64,000 bases of DNA, from the NCBI GenBank assembly GCA_012861695.1, contig JAAOOA010000086.1, positions 9,070,385 through 9,134,384 on the forward strand, in the 5' to 3' direction. The notes under the pieces were generated by a model. The model searched no databases and had not been told where the DNA came from. It saw nothing but the letters and a program-made list of their open reading frames with translations. Source of the DNA: Trematomus loennbergii. Its lineage: Eukaryota > Chordata > Actinopteri > Perciformes > Nototheniidae. A program made the translations under genes and the position numbers. Positions within the stretch are counted from its first letter, which is position 1; every line of letters starts with the position of its first letter. Below are positions 33,241 to 47,369 of the stretch, piece by piece.

Positions 33241-34131
33241 TATACACGTGGACGCTTTGGACATACCTGGAGAAGGAAGAAATGGGTCTTTGGAATGATG
33301 GGAGTTAAAGACAAAAGGCAGAGACTAGTGTTGAAACTAGTGGAGAAACGATCAAGATGCCACCTTGTCCCTCTGATTAGACGGCGTGTTAAAGGTCCCA
33401 TGTCATGCTTTTCCGGTTATTACCCGTCCCCTTGTGTGTTATGTGTGTTTAAAACAAACAAGGTATCTACCACGACTGTTTAAATGGGTAAACGTTTTTC
33501 GGGCTACTAAGTTGGGATCGCGGAGAAATGTTCTCCGCAGACCCATGCTCACAGCGTTATAAAACGCAGCAGATAGCAGCAACGAGCCTCTCAACGTCCC
33601 GACCAATCAGAGCACACTGGGCTCACAGGGAGGGGGGGGGGGGGGGCAGGAGCTCCAACAAGCCGTTTAGGACAGAGAGTGAATACTGGTGAATACACAT
33701 ACTTTACAGAGATGCTGTATGAGAAACCAATGTGAGTTTGGAAAATTGCACAGTATAAATCTATTTTAGTATACCTCAACAATGGAATTATGATCAGTAG
33801 AAATGGCCATGACATGGGACCTTTAAGTCAGGAAATAGCAATATTAGTGATGAGTGGAGGGCATACAGGAGAGTGCTGAGTAACATGGGGTACAACCACT
33901 ACACCATAAACCACAGCAGGTGGTTGGTGAACCCCCAGACGGCAGTCACATAATGAAAGAGTTTGGTCGACCGTCAAAGGACATGTCCGTAGACTGAGAG
34001 GAAACCGTACAGAGAGTTTGTTGGAGGAACACCTCAAGGTTCTTGAATGGTCATCTTGGCTTGGCTCTGCTCACCCTGATGGACTGCTTGGACGCTTTTT
34101 CAAGGATATACACAAAGCCTTTCCAGTCTGA
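33241..34131 (+). pseudogene. Merlin (IS1595/ISXO2-like) transposase exon, broken by a MITE
   Basis: The exon follows a good acceptor (polyT then GTTAG at 33236-33240). It reads KKWVFGMMGVKDKRQRL, then PLIRRRV, where the TTAA MITE interrupts it. After the MITE the reading resumes with NISDEWRAYRRVL, NHSRWLVNPQ and, after a one-base frame change near 33950, NERVWSTVKGHVRRLRG, ending at a TGA at 34129-34131. SDEW and NERVW are the positions of the second Asp and the Glu of the DDE triad in this family. The N-terminal third and the first Asp are not identified. A donor-like GGTAAGT at 31650 may belong to an upstream exon. This is an inactive gene. Confidence 0.8.
33393..33822. mobile_element. 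TTAA-type MITE (430 bp) inside the Merlin transposase
   Basis: TTAA at 33389-33392 and 33823-33826. Ends are AGGTCCCATGTCATGC and GACATGGGACCT. If one TTAA is kept and the rest removed, the transposase reading frame continues across the site without a shift. Confidence 0.9.
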
Positions 34132-34790
34132 GTACCGTTATGTCTTACCAAGTCTTTCATTTATGTCTGAGAAAAGCTTTTATGTTTAAATATGTGTATC
34201 AGTCATACTAAACAGTCATTATTTTGAGTCCTGGTTTTCTTCATGTGTGAATAACATGTTTTGCTTGGTTCTGTTGCATCTTACTTTGCATTTCTGTGAA
34301 AATATTATAAAATGGTTGTAACTCATTAATAAATGGTGATTTGTTTTACACTTTACAATAAGACTCCCTTTTACCAATTAGAAATAATTGTGACTCATTA
34401 ATAAATGGGAATGTGTTTTACACTTTACAATAAGGCTCCCTTTTGGCAGTTATAAATGTTAGTAACTCATTCATAAATGGTCATAAGAGATGCCAAGAAA
34501 CATCAAGATGGATGGGGGGAGAATCAAGTCAGTGAGCAACAGATACCAAGGATGTTGGCTGATGAAGAAGACGAAGTAAGCTAAGTAGCCAATATAAGGC
34601 TTAGCAGTACAGATAAATGTGGGGTCACTATTTGGCAAGCAACCGGTCACAGTTACCCTGTTTATCTCATGTCTTATAAAAGCTTATTAATGATTTATGA
34701 AGTGTTCACTACCTAATTAATAAATCAATTACAAACTATTCGTAAACCCTTTATAAGGGTAGTCTTATTGTAAAGTGCTACCGATAAATC

Positions 34791-37700
34791 TATTCATCTT
34801 ATGTCATCTGTTTGATCGGCATATTAAGATGGAGAATTATTCAGACAATTGAAGACGTAACTTCAAACTAAGCACTGCGCTTAGATTCCCGTCATGATCT
34901 ATAGATTACATTTCTGTACAGAAATGTAATTTTAGGTTGCCATTTTAGGAGTTGTTTCCTTTATTTAATAAGCATGTAACGAGGCTGTGAAGTCTCTGAA
35001 AAAGGGATGAAAGTGGTAGAAAACCAGGAAAAATTATGTAATACTACATTTCTATGTCTCAAAAGACTCTTAAATTATCTTGTGAGCCCTTGAGAGTTTT
35101 AATAAGCTGAGAACCAGACATTAAATGGTTAGGTTTATTATGAGGCCTGTGTAGATTGTTTCCCTTAATTAATTTGATCCCTGACGTCCCTCTTTTCCTT
35201 ACTGTACAACAATCTCTCTGCTCAAAAGGTGGTATCCTGGGGTTACAAGTTAATTAACAGGATAAGAACAAGACCAAAACCTTCAGCCCTGCTAGCGGCT
35301 CTTTGAAGTTCCACATTTGTACAGGTTGCTTTAGGGAAAATGCTAACGGTAGCATGCCTACATGCTGATGATACATATGACACATCATTCTTACCTTGTG
35401 CACTCTCTAAATTGAGCGTGTCGGTATGCTAGCATTTGCTTATTTGCACTAAACACAAAGGGCAGCTTATAGGAATGTAATTAGTTTTGCTTGCTCATAA
35501 ACAAAATCATTGGAGAAATCACAAGTTTTGACCTGATGCTGCCACTTGCTTAAGGGGAATCATGTCTGTTAATGTCTGTTAAAAAATATCATGGGTATCG
35601 ATGGCATATTTAATGAGATTTTAGTCCAGCTCTGAAGAGGGTTCTCCATGTGTCAGAACCAAAAACAAATCAACATATTCTCAACCATTTTACAGTTTTC
35701 TAAATATTTCATTTATCTCTTTTACTGCATGACTGTTTCCAAACTCATTACATTTCATATGACTCACTCATATGACTCACTCATATGACTCACTCCAGAA
35801 CATGGAAAACGTTTTACTGTTCACATGCTTACTTTGCAATTATCTTCCTATCATGGTTTATGAGCTTATTTTTATGACCCTTACTTTGATTTTATACTCA
35901 AATGTTGTTTTATTTAGCTTTTAATAGGATTTATAAATTGTGTATGTCATTATCACATGAAGTACACAATGCAGGAACATCTTTTAGGGTTGATTGCAAG
36001 GATTGATTGCAAAGGCCATTAAAATGTAGTTACATAGACACATTTTTATGTAAGTACGTTTTCTTTTAGTTAGTTTAATTATTTACACATGGATATTCTT
36101 TCAAGAAGAAGTTTATAGCCTGTTAATCTGCAAACATCTTAATGAAATTCAAACAAGATGAATTGTCATGACAGATTTTGCTTTTAATTGCGATTTGTAA
36201 CATTCTTCCAATAGGGGATCGCCTAATTTGGAACCAAAGTTGTGCATTTTGTGATTTTTCCTGTTTTGTCAGAGTGTTTCCTTCCTCAACTCTTTGTTGG
36301 GGATCCTGTGAAGGCCATTACTATTAATTTGAGAACTTGTTAAATCATGAAACAAGAAAGTGCTCTGCAGAGTGAATGAATGCACCTCTTCTCCTTGGCA
36401 TTAAGTTTGAGACTCACCTCCGAAGACGTCCCACACAACGTGTCAAAACCTTTTAATTGGGTTCTTTCATTATAAAAAATATGCTATATATATTGCACAT
36501 TGTTGAGTCTCTACACTCCTGGGTAAATGCACTCCAAGTCTTAATCCCTGACAATCACCTTATCATATTATTGCTGTGAATTCCTATGGTCTTGAAATAA
36601 ATAAGAAAAGAAAATGACTTTGCATATTTTCAATTTGCACACAAACACACTTGAATACAGCCAAACATATGTTGTAATTGGCTTTTGTTTAAAGTGGTGA
36701 AGCTTACCTGGGGTTAAAATAATTACAATACTGTGGAAATAGCCGATGAGAAAAATAACAGATTGCATATGCAATGCGTGAGAATAATTATTTTCAAAGT
36801 TATTCACAATCATATGCAGAAACACTGATTCAAAGAATAAACCAATATGTTTAAAGTAGATGGACATGTGTTGTCCTTAATACGTCAACTAACCAACCAA
36901 ATTAAAGCAGTCATCCAACCAAAATATATTACAAAGAAATGCCTTGACAGCAGTTTATTTGAACTTCTAACACTTACAATAAACCAATCAAGGCAGTTTA
37001 AAAGCACCCACTCACATATTTGCTTCTCCTTTTAAAGTCCCCAGCTGAATGGCATTAGGACACCTGGGGAGGCGGAGCCAGGGGCGGGCCAGGTGTACCT
37101 GTGCAGCAGAGAGACAGAGAAAACAACAAGAGCACGTAACATCAATAAACCTATCAAGCTTCTACAGATATAATATTATGGTCATTGTGAGCTATGGTGC
37201 AATAAAGAGCTTATTGACCCTTTTAACTTGGCAGTCCACATAATAATCCCCCCACTGACCAGAGGAGGGCACTCTGGGTGGAGTTCATGCTCCACATCAG
37301 CTCCTTGATGTCCTCTGATGGGGACTCAAAGTGAAAAAAACTAGGAGTGACATAACAATAATTTACCACACATACACACACGATGACAAACACAGTATAT
37401 GCTCAAAAACCTCCTTTGTGACATCCACCTACACATGTGACATTACTATAATTGAAATCCTCTCGTGCACCCTCACATGAATAATAGCCTTTCATGCGTC
37501 ATACCTATCTTCATCATCATACACATCGCCATCCCACAGGTGTGATTGCAAACCTTACATTGTACTGAGCGCCGTGCGACCCTCGACCCCCCTCCGTTCC
37601 TTTGGAAGCTATGAGCTGATTTATCATTGATTGAAGTATCAGGCAGCTGATGGGGTGCTGTGGCCTGAGATGTAGGGCAAATGTACCATGAATGAAGCGT

Positions 37701-37990
37701 ATCTAAAAACATGGAGGCGAAGTGAAAGGAACGCCTGATGATGGACTGGCTGAGGTCAACAGGGAAGAAACAAAAAAAGAAGAAAGATACAGTACAGCCA
37801 TTCAGATAGAGAAACGCTAATGTCCATGTCCAAAACATAATTATATGCTGTAGCGTTGAGGCTACAATTATTAGAAAATGGAACAGGGCCTAGTATGAAC
37901 CTCATACAAAGCCCCAGGCCTAAAATACATCAACTAAAATGGGCATGGGTTTCAGAACTGTTTATTTCACCTGTCTGTTAAACCAACCTA
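34791..37990. other. No gene recognised
   Basis: Short frames at 36568-37243 and 37473-37838 lack motifs. A small promoter- or LTR-like block near 37050-37245 (GC-rich segment followed by AATAAA near 37200) could not be bounded. Confidence 0.4.
35760..35792. promoter_or_regulatory. Three tandem TGACTCA (AP-1-type) sites, 13-bp period
   Basis: TGACTCA occurs at 35760-35766, 35773-35779 and 35786-35792 within a 13-bp tandem unit. TGACTCA is the classic Jun/Fos site. It may be only a small tandem repeat. Confidence 0.35.
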
Positions 37991-38029
37991 GTAGTAATCT
38001 AGCATATGGGGCTTCCTATTAACATGTAT

Positions 38030-38190
38030 ATAGACTTTTTGCACTACTTTTTATTTTGTATTTTGTATTTTTGTATGTTATTATGTATGTTGCATTGTTG
38101 GAAGAGCTCAGGTCAGAAGAATGTCATAGTCATTTCTACACTGCAGACAAACATATGACAATAAAACCTTTGAATCTTTTTGAATCTGAA
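38030..38190 (+). repeat. LINE 3' end
   Basis: The run 'gcactactttttattttg', then 'acactgcagacaaacatatg', then 'acaataaaacctttgaatc' with a repeated 'tttgaatct' is the usual 3' UTR end of a fish non-LTR retrotransposon. No ORF is attached. Confidence 0.55.
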
Positions 38191-40057
38191 CAGAACATTC
38201 TTAAGATCACCAATCTTTTAGAGAAAAATCATTGCAACTTGTCTTTCAGCAATACCTTTCGTATATATACTTTTGGCAGGATACGGAATACTTCTGGCTG
38301 ATCAAGGACTCAAAACACAAGGATAGCATTGGAGAGCTAGAACTGAGCTCAGACACTGAAGATGTATAGGACGTTTTGGCATGAGAATTGATAAATAAAA
38401 GTTGATAAAGACACACAGTGAGTCAGCTCCTGCCCAACCAATTCTGAAGTTCTCTTGCTCATTCTTCAATATTTAACTACTCCTGAGAGAATAATCAACA
38501 TTCGATAACCAGTCAAAGCAAGCTCTGTTCCTAGCAGGGAGTGATTGGCTCCAGGTAACTATCCACTTGATAACCACTTTGTCCATGCTGCCCTTCTTGG
38601 CCAGGTTGCTCTTGAAAAACAGATTTGAATCTCAATGAGACTTTTAACCTGGTTAAATAAAGGATATATATAAGATGGCCTCCCGGATGTCCTTGCTCTC
38701 ACTGTGAGTCAGCTTTGTCCTGTTATTATCTGAGGAAGAGACTGTTTTATGAATGTTTTGGGGCAAGACACAGCTGTGGTGCAGGGTGCACTTCAGGGTT
38801 CCTTCCACCAGAGGGTGCCAGAGGCAGTGATTTTCCCTGTCAGAGTGCGAGGACTGGGAACGCTTTCTTGCACTGCCTGGCTGAGTGACTTAGTAGCTTC
38901 TTCAGCCTGACCTAATAAATCACATTACCGGGGCCAGCAGTGTAATTACTAGCCAGCTGTCATGCCTCTTTTTGTCTCTGGGCTGGACTGTAAGGACTAG
39001 ACTGGAGTGGAATGGACAGAAATCCAATAGAACGGTCTGAACTGGACTCAGGTGAGTTACAGTGAATGCAATTGGAAAATCCATGATCCAGATCGGCACT
39101 ATGAAAGCTCCTTAACCCTAAATGACAACTCCACTTTGCTGCAAGAGTCTAAGATTTAGAAATATTTGTTTTAGCCAGCAGATGCATCTTTATATTTTCT
39201 CAGAGAGGTTTGTAATTGTATCATGTGCCTTAGTTCTCTCCTTCTCGTCTGTTGCACTGTTATAGTGATTCCCTACAACGCTGCATTATGAGATCTCTGC
39301 GTTGACGTTGATGGGTACAATGTAACCAGAACAACTGAAAAAGACCCAGTTGAAATCAACCATTTTAACTTGAATAATGGCCCCTCATACTCCAACTGAA
39401 TTATGAGTTATCCGACTGATCTTCAATTTTTACTACGGCCTATAACTGTCAGTAGGAACAGACTGGTTTTGATTTCCGGTTACATTCAGACGTCTCAGTA
39501 AAATATACTTCTGATGCTTATTTCTACAATTAAAGAAAGACTATGTTTAAGAATAGGAACTGAACCAAGATATTGCACAGTTTACAGAGCAGATCAGTCT
39601 GAGTTACCTTAATATACTGAGAGCTACAGCATTTATCTAATAAGATCCTATCTTTCTGACCCTCATGTTTTTAATGGACTACAGAACAGAGTTCTAGAAA
39701 CAGAAAAGCAGCAACTACAAATGAATTCATGTAAATGTACTGTTGAAAGCCTGTCAAGTTTCTATCATCTGAAAAAGCTTTAATGTAATGTATAACAGTT
39801 CAGACACATAAAGAATGATTGGCTGATTCAATGTATACCACACCGCTCCATTAACAGGGAAGGGTTTCAGATGCCTCAATTTACAGAGAGATAACTTCTG
39901 ATCATGTGTTTGTGTGTCTGCTGTTGTAAAGCTCTTATTATCTGATCACATGGTGTGGTAAAAAAATAAATAAAGTGCTGGCTGCCTAATATTGGCTTCT
40001 GCAGCAGGGCACGACAGATAGATGTGTTTGTGTGTTATTTTGTGTGTATCTGTGTAG
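38191..40057. other. No gene recognised
   Basis: No motif-bearing frame or named repeat. Confidence 0.4.
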
Positions 40058-40152
40058 GTGAAGCTTTGGCTGATGACAGTCAGCGGGAGATCCAGCACCC
40101 CCCCCCTGAGCCTGACTCCATCAGCGAGAGAAGAGGAGACGAGCAGCATTGA
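40058..40152 (+). other. Candidate last coding exon, host gene unknown
   Basis: A T-rich stretch (TTTGTGTGTTATTTTGTGTG) and TGTAG precede 40058. The following ~30 codons (EALADDSQREIQHPPPEPDS and on) are hydrophilic with Pro, Asp and Glu, and end at a TGA at 40150-40152. It looks more like coding sequence than its surroundings. The C-run at 40098-40106 makes the frame sensitive to a one-base error; another frame stays open to 40171. I cannot match it to a protein family. Confidence 0.25.
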
Positions 40153-40639
40153 GGACGACGGAGGGGGGTGAAAATGTGATTCTGTGACCGTGTACGTGCG
40201 CATGCAGGAAATAGACAGAAGAGAGAATAACAGGTTCTGTATGTCAGTCGTGATTCATGAACCAGCAAAGTATCTATGTGAAAATTGGAATATAACATGG
40301 TACGTGTTAGTGCATGAGTTTCAAATAATGCAAAAAGTTATGTTTGAGAAAAACCTTTATACAAGTTATTTTAGATACGGAATTACTTATGTGCCCTCCA
40401 CACGTACACACATTGTCGGATTCGATCCCAGCATGGCTGACATTTGTATGATTAAATTATATGAATACTTGATTTCTGGTTAAAACACCTACTTTGTTTA
40501 GGTTAGGGGATGCATATTGTCCTGACTGATTTAATTTCACTAATAATCATTGTTACTTGAACATAAATATGTTGTTTTAGATTATTTGCTTAATTGACTG
40601 CTTACCAGTCATAAAGTGCTAGAAGTGGCTTAGATTTAA

Positions 40640-41037
40640 AGATGCCCAATTACAGGTATGCTGTTTTGGGTTTCCCTTTCCTGTAGTGTGTTTACATGTG
40701 TTTGTGCATGTAGATGGTCTGCGAAGGCTAACATCTGTGAGTTCCTCTCCCACACACTCCCCCCCTGCCTGAAACTCTTCCATCGGACTTCTTTACTTCC
40801 GTAAAATAATGGCATCACTATGTAACACCTTTGGGTAAGGTTGACCAATCACAACAGAGACGGCCAGCTAACCAATCAGAGCAGACTGGGCTCTGGTTTC
40901 AGACAGAGGGTGAATAGAAAAGAGGTGGTAGTATTAGAAAATAAAGGCACTTTTTTAACATTAAAGCATGGAGACATGTCCCAGTAGAGGCACACGATAC
41001 AAATATGAACCTGACAATTAGCATAATAGGGCCCCTT
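40640..41037. mobile_element. TTAA-type MITE (398 bp)
   Basis: TTAA at 40636-40639. The body contains 'ccctttcctgtagtgtgttt', 'gtagatggtctgcgaaggct' and 'agagcagactgggctctggt'. It ends ATAATAGGGCCCCTT, followed by TCAA, a decayed TTAA. Confidence 0.8.
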
Positions 41038-41041
41038 TCAA

Positions 41042-42909
<1,868 letters not shown>

Positions 42910-43690
42910 CCTTGCAATCCGAAACACTAACAGTTTAAAAGCATGCACATATTGCGCATACATTGCTAAACATTAATAGCAGCCTTCTAAATGTATAATT
43001 ATAAGTTCACATACATTCAAGTTCAGAAAATCAACACACACACAAACACACATGGTCAAGGTCCAGCCTCCAGTGCTGCAGTCTGCCACAGATGTGCCTG
43101 AGCTGAGTAGCCGAAGGCAAAAAAACATTCATCTGCTCATCTGGCTGAGCAGGAGGCCCTAAATGGGTCAGAAGCATCACAGACACAAACTAAACACACA
43201 CACACACTTTTTTTATTTTTAGTATCAAAAGTGTTTTCAGAATTTCGTTTTGACATAATCGATAACGACACTTTTCATTATGTAATCAAAGGTCATAGTA
43301 TTTTTTGAATAAGCTCTAGTATGACTGCGTGCTTCATCAAGCTTAGTTTATTATATGTTTGTCTGGATGAGATATGAAATACATTATGTTTATCCGTCTT
43401 TCTGTGTTTGACTCTACATACTTGTTTGTGTGTGTTTGTGTGTGACAGAGGGGTAAATATAGTCAGTTCAGAGCTCCAGGTCACTTTAAGCCTTGGCAGC
43501 GTCTGCCAACTCAATGTAGCTCTGGGCCTTTTTTACAGGGAGCAAGAGGGAAGAGAGAGCTGCGTTTATCAGACATCTCTTTTCATGGAAATCCAATTAC
43601 TTCCACTAATGTAAACATGGACATCTGTTAACTTTTTTTCCTTCACAGTACATAACAAAAAAACCACATATTGAACTATTTAACCTTTAA

Positions 43691-44188
43691 ATGTCCCCTA
43701 TTATACTGTTTTTCATCAATATATTATAGGTCTCAGATATATACAAAACATGTCTCTGAGGTGTTTGGCTCCAAATACCAAACAGATCACCCATTGTAGC
43801 ATCCCATAAACCCCTCTGTTTCAGCCCTGTTTCAAATGTGCTGAATGTCTGTCTGTTACTTTAGATGAAAATAAGGAGCCACTCCCCACACCCCTCTGAG
43901 AGATATTTGGTTAAAAAGAACACAATGGTGCTCTTGGAGGAGATTCAGGTGATAAGGTGGGGGGGTCTTACCTTGGTTGGTTATTGGCTAATGGTTACAC
44001 AATCATCATCAAATCATAAAGTGGCCAAAATCTGATCAGCACATTTTCAGACACGTTTTTATATAAATGGATCAGGACAGAAAGTGAGCTAATCTTTGTT
44101 CCTGAAACTTTCAGAATCTCTTTACACAGAGGGGACACATGCTTATGTAAAAGACATGAAAAAGTGGATTTTGCACAATAGGTGACCT
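43691..44188. mobile_element. TTAA-type MITE, third family (498 bp)
   Basis: TTAA at 43687-43690 and 44189-44192. Ends are ATGTCCCCTATTATAC and GCACAATAGGTGACCT. The internal text (TCTCTGAGGTGTTTGGCTCC) differs from the other two TTAA families. Confidence 0.8.
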
Positions 44189-44716
44189 TTAACAGAAGGA
44201 TTTCAATCATTTTCTGTTTGCCAGAAAAACTGCTTTAACGGTGGCTAGGAGTTAGCTTGTTCATTATTAATTCCAAGTTGTATCCATTTAACATAAACCA
44301 CTTTTTAATCAAGCACTTCTTTTATATATTTCTTAACACTTTGACATCGTGTCATTATATATATTCCGATTTGAGATGAATAACCATGTATCCGACTGCT
44401 GCAGTGATTATTATAAAGACTCCTCCCTAATGTTGCCCACCATATTGTATACTAATGTCACCATATGGAGCACGATCTCATATGAATTAGATAACATTTA
44501 TTTCTGAATGTATTTGCAGGTCAACTGTCATACTGTATATTGATGCTTTTCAATTTCGGATCTGATGGAATATATTTTAAAACATTTTTCAACTCTTTTC
44601 CTTTTCTGTCAACAAAAATACTTAACTGTTAGCAATTATTGGAGGATATGTTTCTCTGTTATAGAAAATGCACAGTTCTCCTTGATTGCATTGTTGGTCC
44701 CTAAATATTAATTTAA

Positions 44717-45094
44717 AGGGGCCCTCTTATGCTCATTTTCAGGTCCATATTTTATTTTGTGCCTGTGAGATGTTTCCATGCTTTATTTTTCTCATGCTGC
44801 AGCATCTCTTTTCACCCTCTGTCTGAAACCAGAGCCCAGTCTGCTCTGATTGGTTAGCTGGCCGACTCTGTTGTGATTTGTCAACTGCTTAAAGATGTCC
44901 CGCCCCTTACCCAATAACATACAATGTGTTGGTGCGCCAGCTATTAGAAGTGCAGGTGTTACATAGTGATGTCACTATGTAACATGGGGGGAGGGGTGGG
45001 TTTTGGAACTTTGGGATTGTAGCCTTTGCAGACCATTTATACAACACCTATACAACACACTATATGAAAGAGAAAGGCATTCATAGGGCCCCTT
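44717..45094. mobile_element. TTAA-type MITE (378 bp)
   Basis: TTAA at 44713-44716 and 45095-45098. Ends are AGGGGCCCTCTTATGC and CATAGGGCCCCTT. The body includes 'gagcccagtctgctctgatt'. Same family as 40640 and 59357, in opposite orientation. Confidence 0.85.
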
Positions 45095-45098
45095 TTAA

Positions 45099-46426
45099 AT
45101 GTAAAAAAATGTTATCCTGAATCACAGGCTGTGATTGGCACTCTAACTGCTAATACTCCAGAGGCATTGAAAACACTATGGGGACAGTGTCACTTGTTAT
45201 GTAACTATGACAACCACGTCAGTGCGCCTGGTTTCTGCTTCGGGTCTGATTGCTGCCATATTTCATTTCAAGTGTTTGCGAGCACTTGGACAGAGCCTGA
45301 GGCAGGTGCGGCTGTTTCTGGGAACAGATAAAGCACATACCCAAAGTTCAAATCAGTTTGCAAATTAAAGCTCCAACATCAGGCCATCTTACATGCTACA
45401 TGCTTTAACTGGGCACTTTCTCGAACATCTTACCCTATTAACGCCTCTCCTTTTATTCATTCTTCTTGCTGCTTTATCAGTAAGCTCCACAGTTATTTGA
45501 TAAGAGGCACAGACTAAAGTGGGAATAAATTAAGTGGATCCTCACTGTTGTGTCTTTCCTTGCTGTGATACAGTAGGAAGTTGGAAGGATTAAGAGAAAG
45601 AAAAGCCTGAGCCAAGACATAATGCCTCTTGTGAAATCCTCCGCACCCTCTGCAAACGACTTATTTCCTCCTCTTAAATCCACTTTCTCTATCTGTCTCT
45701 TCCTCTATCACCATTTCTCCCTCTGCGGGTCCCTCTCTTTGCCTTCTTGTCTCCTTGCATCTCTCTGCGGCTGTGCTGCTCTCGATGTCAATGCTAAACC
45801 CTGTTGACATCATGTATGTGGTGTCTGTGCTCCTGTGACTAAGCTGATCTCGCTGGCTGATTTCTTTCATTTCAGCTGAACAGAAAATGTCCTGCTCAGT
45901 GAATGGACTACAATTCTTTCTGTGAAATTTGTCCGTAAAACATGCTGACAGCTACGACATCTTTAATGCAATTTTTGGTCCATCAGAAGGCATCATATCC
46001 TGGAGCTTTAATATGATTGAGATTCTCACACCATAAAGACTTTTTAGACTTACAGAGCAAAATATAAAATGACTAAAGGCCTTGCTAATGTGAGAAAAAG
46101 TGATTTTTGCAGGGTTAAGCCTCAACCATCATCTCCCTTCAGACTCTCTCTCTTGGCAGCCATTGTGCCGCCTGTTCGTATTGTTCTCTTCGTTCTTTGC
46201 CACCGCCCTTCCCTCTCTCCTCTCGTTCACCTCTCCTTCATCCTCCCTCCTCTACCGTCCTCTCCTTCGCTCGACACGAATTATCATAATTGGTGCCGAG
46301 ATGTACAGTCCAGTATTGACAGCAGCAGCAGCAACAATAATGCACATGCTGACAAACACTTTTCAAAGACAGCCGGGCCTCGACAGCTAACATGTTCCAT
46401 ATTAATGTTTCCATACATTTAGCATT
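45099..46426. other. No gene recognised
   Basis: A CT-rich stretch at 45650-45790 and another at 46135-46275 give long but compositionally biased frames. I see no exon. Confidence 0.4.
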
Positions 46427-47300
46427 TAATAAATCAAATCAAATCAAATCAAGTTTTATTTATATAGCACATTTAAAAGCGATTTTTGGTCGAGCCAAAG
46501 TGCTACATGTAATAAAAATACATTACTACAATCACAATAAAAGACAATCATTTACAACAGAAATATAAAAAACAAAGACACAGGGAATAGTCAGGTGTCA
46601 TGCTCCGCTCTGACTAGAAGGCCAGGGAGAAGAAGTGTGTTTTTAGTGAGGATTTAAAAAACCCTAGTGTCTGGGCCGACCTCACATGGAGGGGCAGAGT
46701 GTTCCAGAGCCTGGGCCAGCTGCTGCGAAGGCTCGGTGACCTCGGGTTTTGAGCCTGGTCTTGGGCACTACCAGCAACAGCTGGTCAGCAGACCTTAAAG
46801 CTCTGGCTGTGGTGTAGCGCTGGAGGAGTTCGGCTATATAGGCTGGAGCCAGCCTATTTAGGGCTTTGAAAACAAATAAAAGGATTTTAAAATAAATTCT
46901 GAACCGAATTGGAAGCCAGTGTAGTGAGGCCAGAATTGGGGTGATATGGTCACGCTTTTTATGGCCAGTCAGAAGACGTGCAGCTGCGTTTTGGACTAGC
47001 TGCAGGCGTTTAATTGAGGCCTGGTCCATAATAAAGGTGCATAAACAAGACTGATACTTCATTAGGGTGCATACATGACTAAAGAAAGAGTCAAGTTTCA
47101 TTGATGCTTGCTTTAAGTAGCTTCTGCAACCCAAAACATTGTTTACTACAGGTTCAATTAAAGACTTGGCAATAAGAAGGTTAAACAGCAATGACAACAA
47201 ATAAACTTCACTATCACACATTTTCACTGACATTAACATTTTTGGGGGATTTTCCATGTCTGAATTGATTAGGACTTCTCCTCCATCAAGATATTCAAAC
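46427..47300 (-). pseudogene. LINE ORF2 C-terminus and 3' UTR (CR1/L2/Rex-like)
   Basis: On the minus strand the frame 46682-47302 includes KRLQLVQNAAARLLTG, ITPILASLHWLPIRFRI and FKALNRLAPAYIAELL, then RLKTRGHRAFAAAGP. This is the standard C-terminal end of fish CR1/L2-type LINE ORF2. The clear part starts near 47030; residues before that are not recognised. The 3' UTR follows at lower coordinates and ends in a GATTT repeat ('aaatcaaatcaaatc' at 46431 on the plus strand), so the 3' end is complete and the 5' end truncated. Confidence 0.85.
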
Positions 47301-47369
47301 AAGAATATATTAATAACAAAAATATGGTCCAGTTTACTTCTTTATCCATGACATCCAATGTCATCTTAA

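Larger units (their letters stand above)
30989..34782. mobile_element. Merlin DNA transposon, interrupted by two later insertions
   Basis: Inverted ends read GTACCACTTTACAATAAGAC on the left and (reverse complement) GGTAGCACTTTACAATAAGA on the right, with similarity continuing through 'ctacccttataaa' and further subterminal blocks for a few hundred bases. Flanking 9-mers TCTAAATCT and GATAAATCT agree at 7 of 9 positions, in line with the 8-9 bp target duplication of Merlin. The interior holds an IS1595/ISXO2-like transposase exon at 33241-34131. A hAT copy (32361-33090) and a TTAA MITE (33393-33822) are nested inside. Confidence 0.8.

Noticed and set aside
37048..37245. Possible solo LTR (GC-rich promoter-like part, AATAAA, TGG...CA-like ends)
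   Set aside because: No target duplication or consistent TG...CA boundary could be placed.
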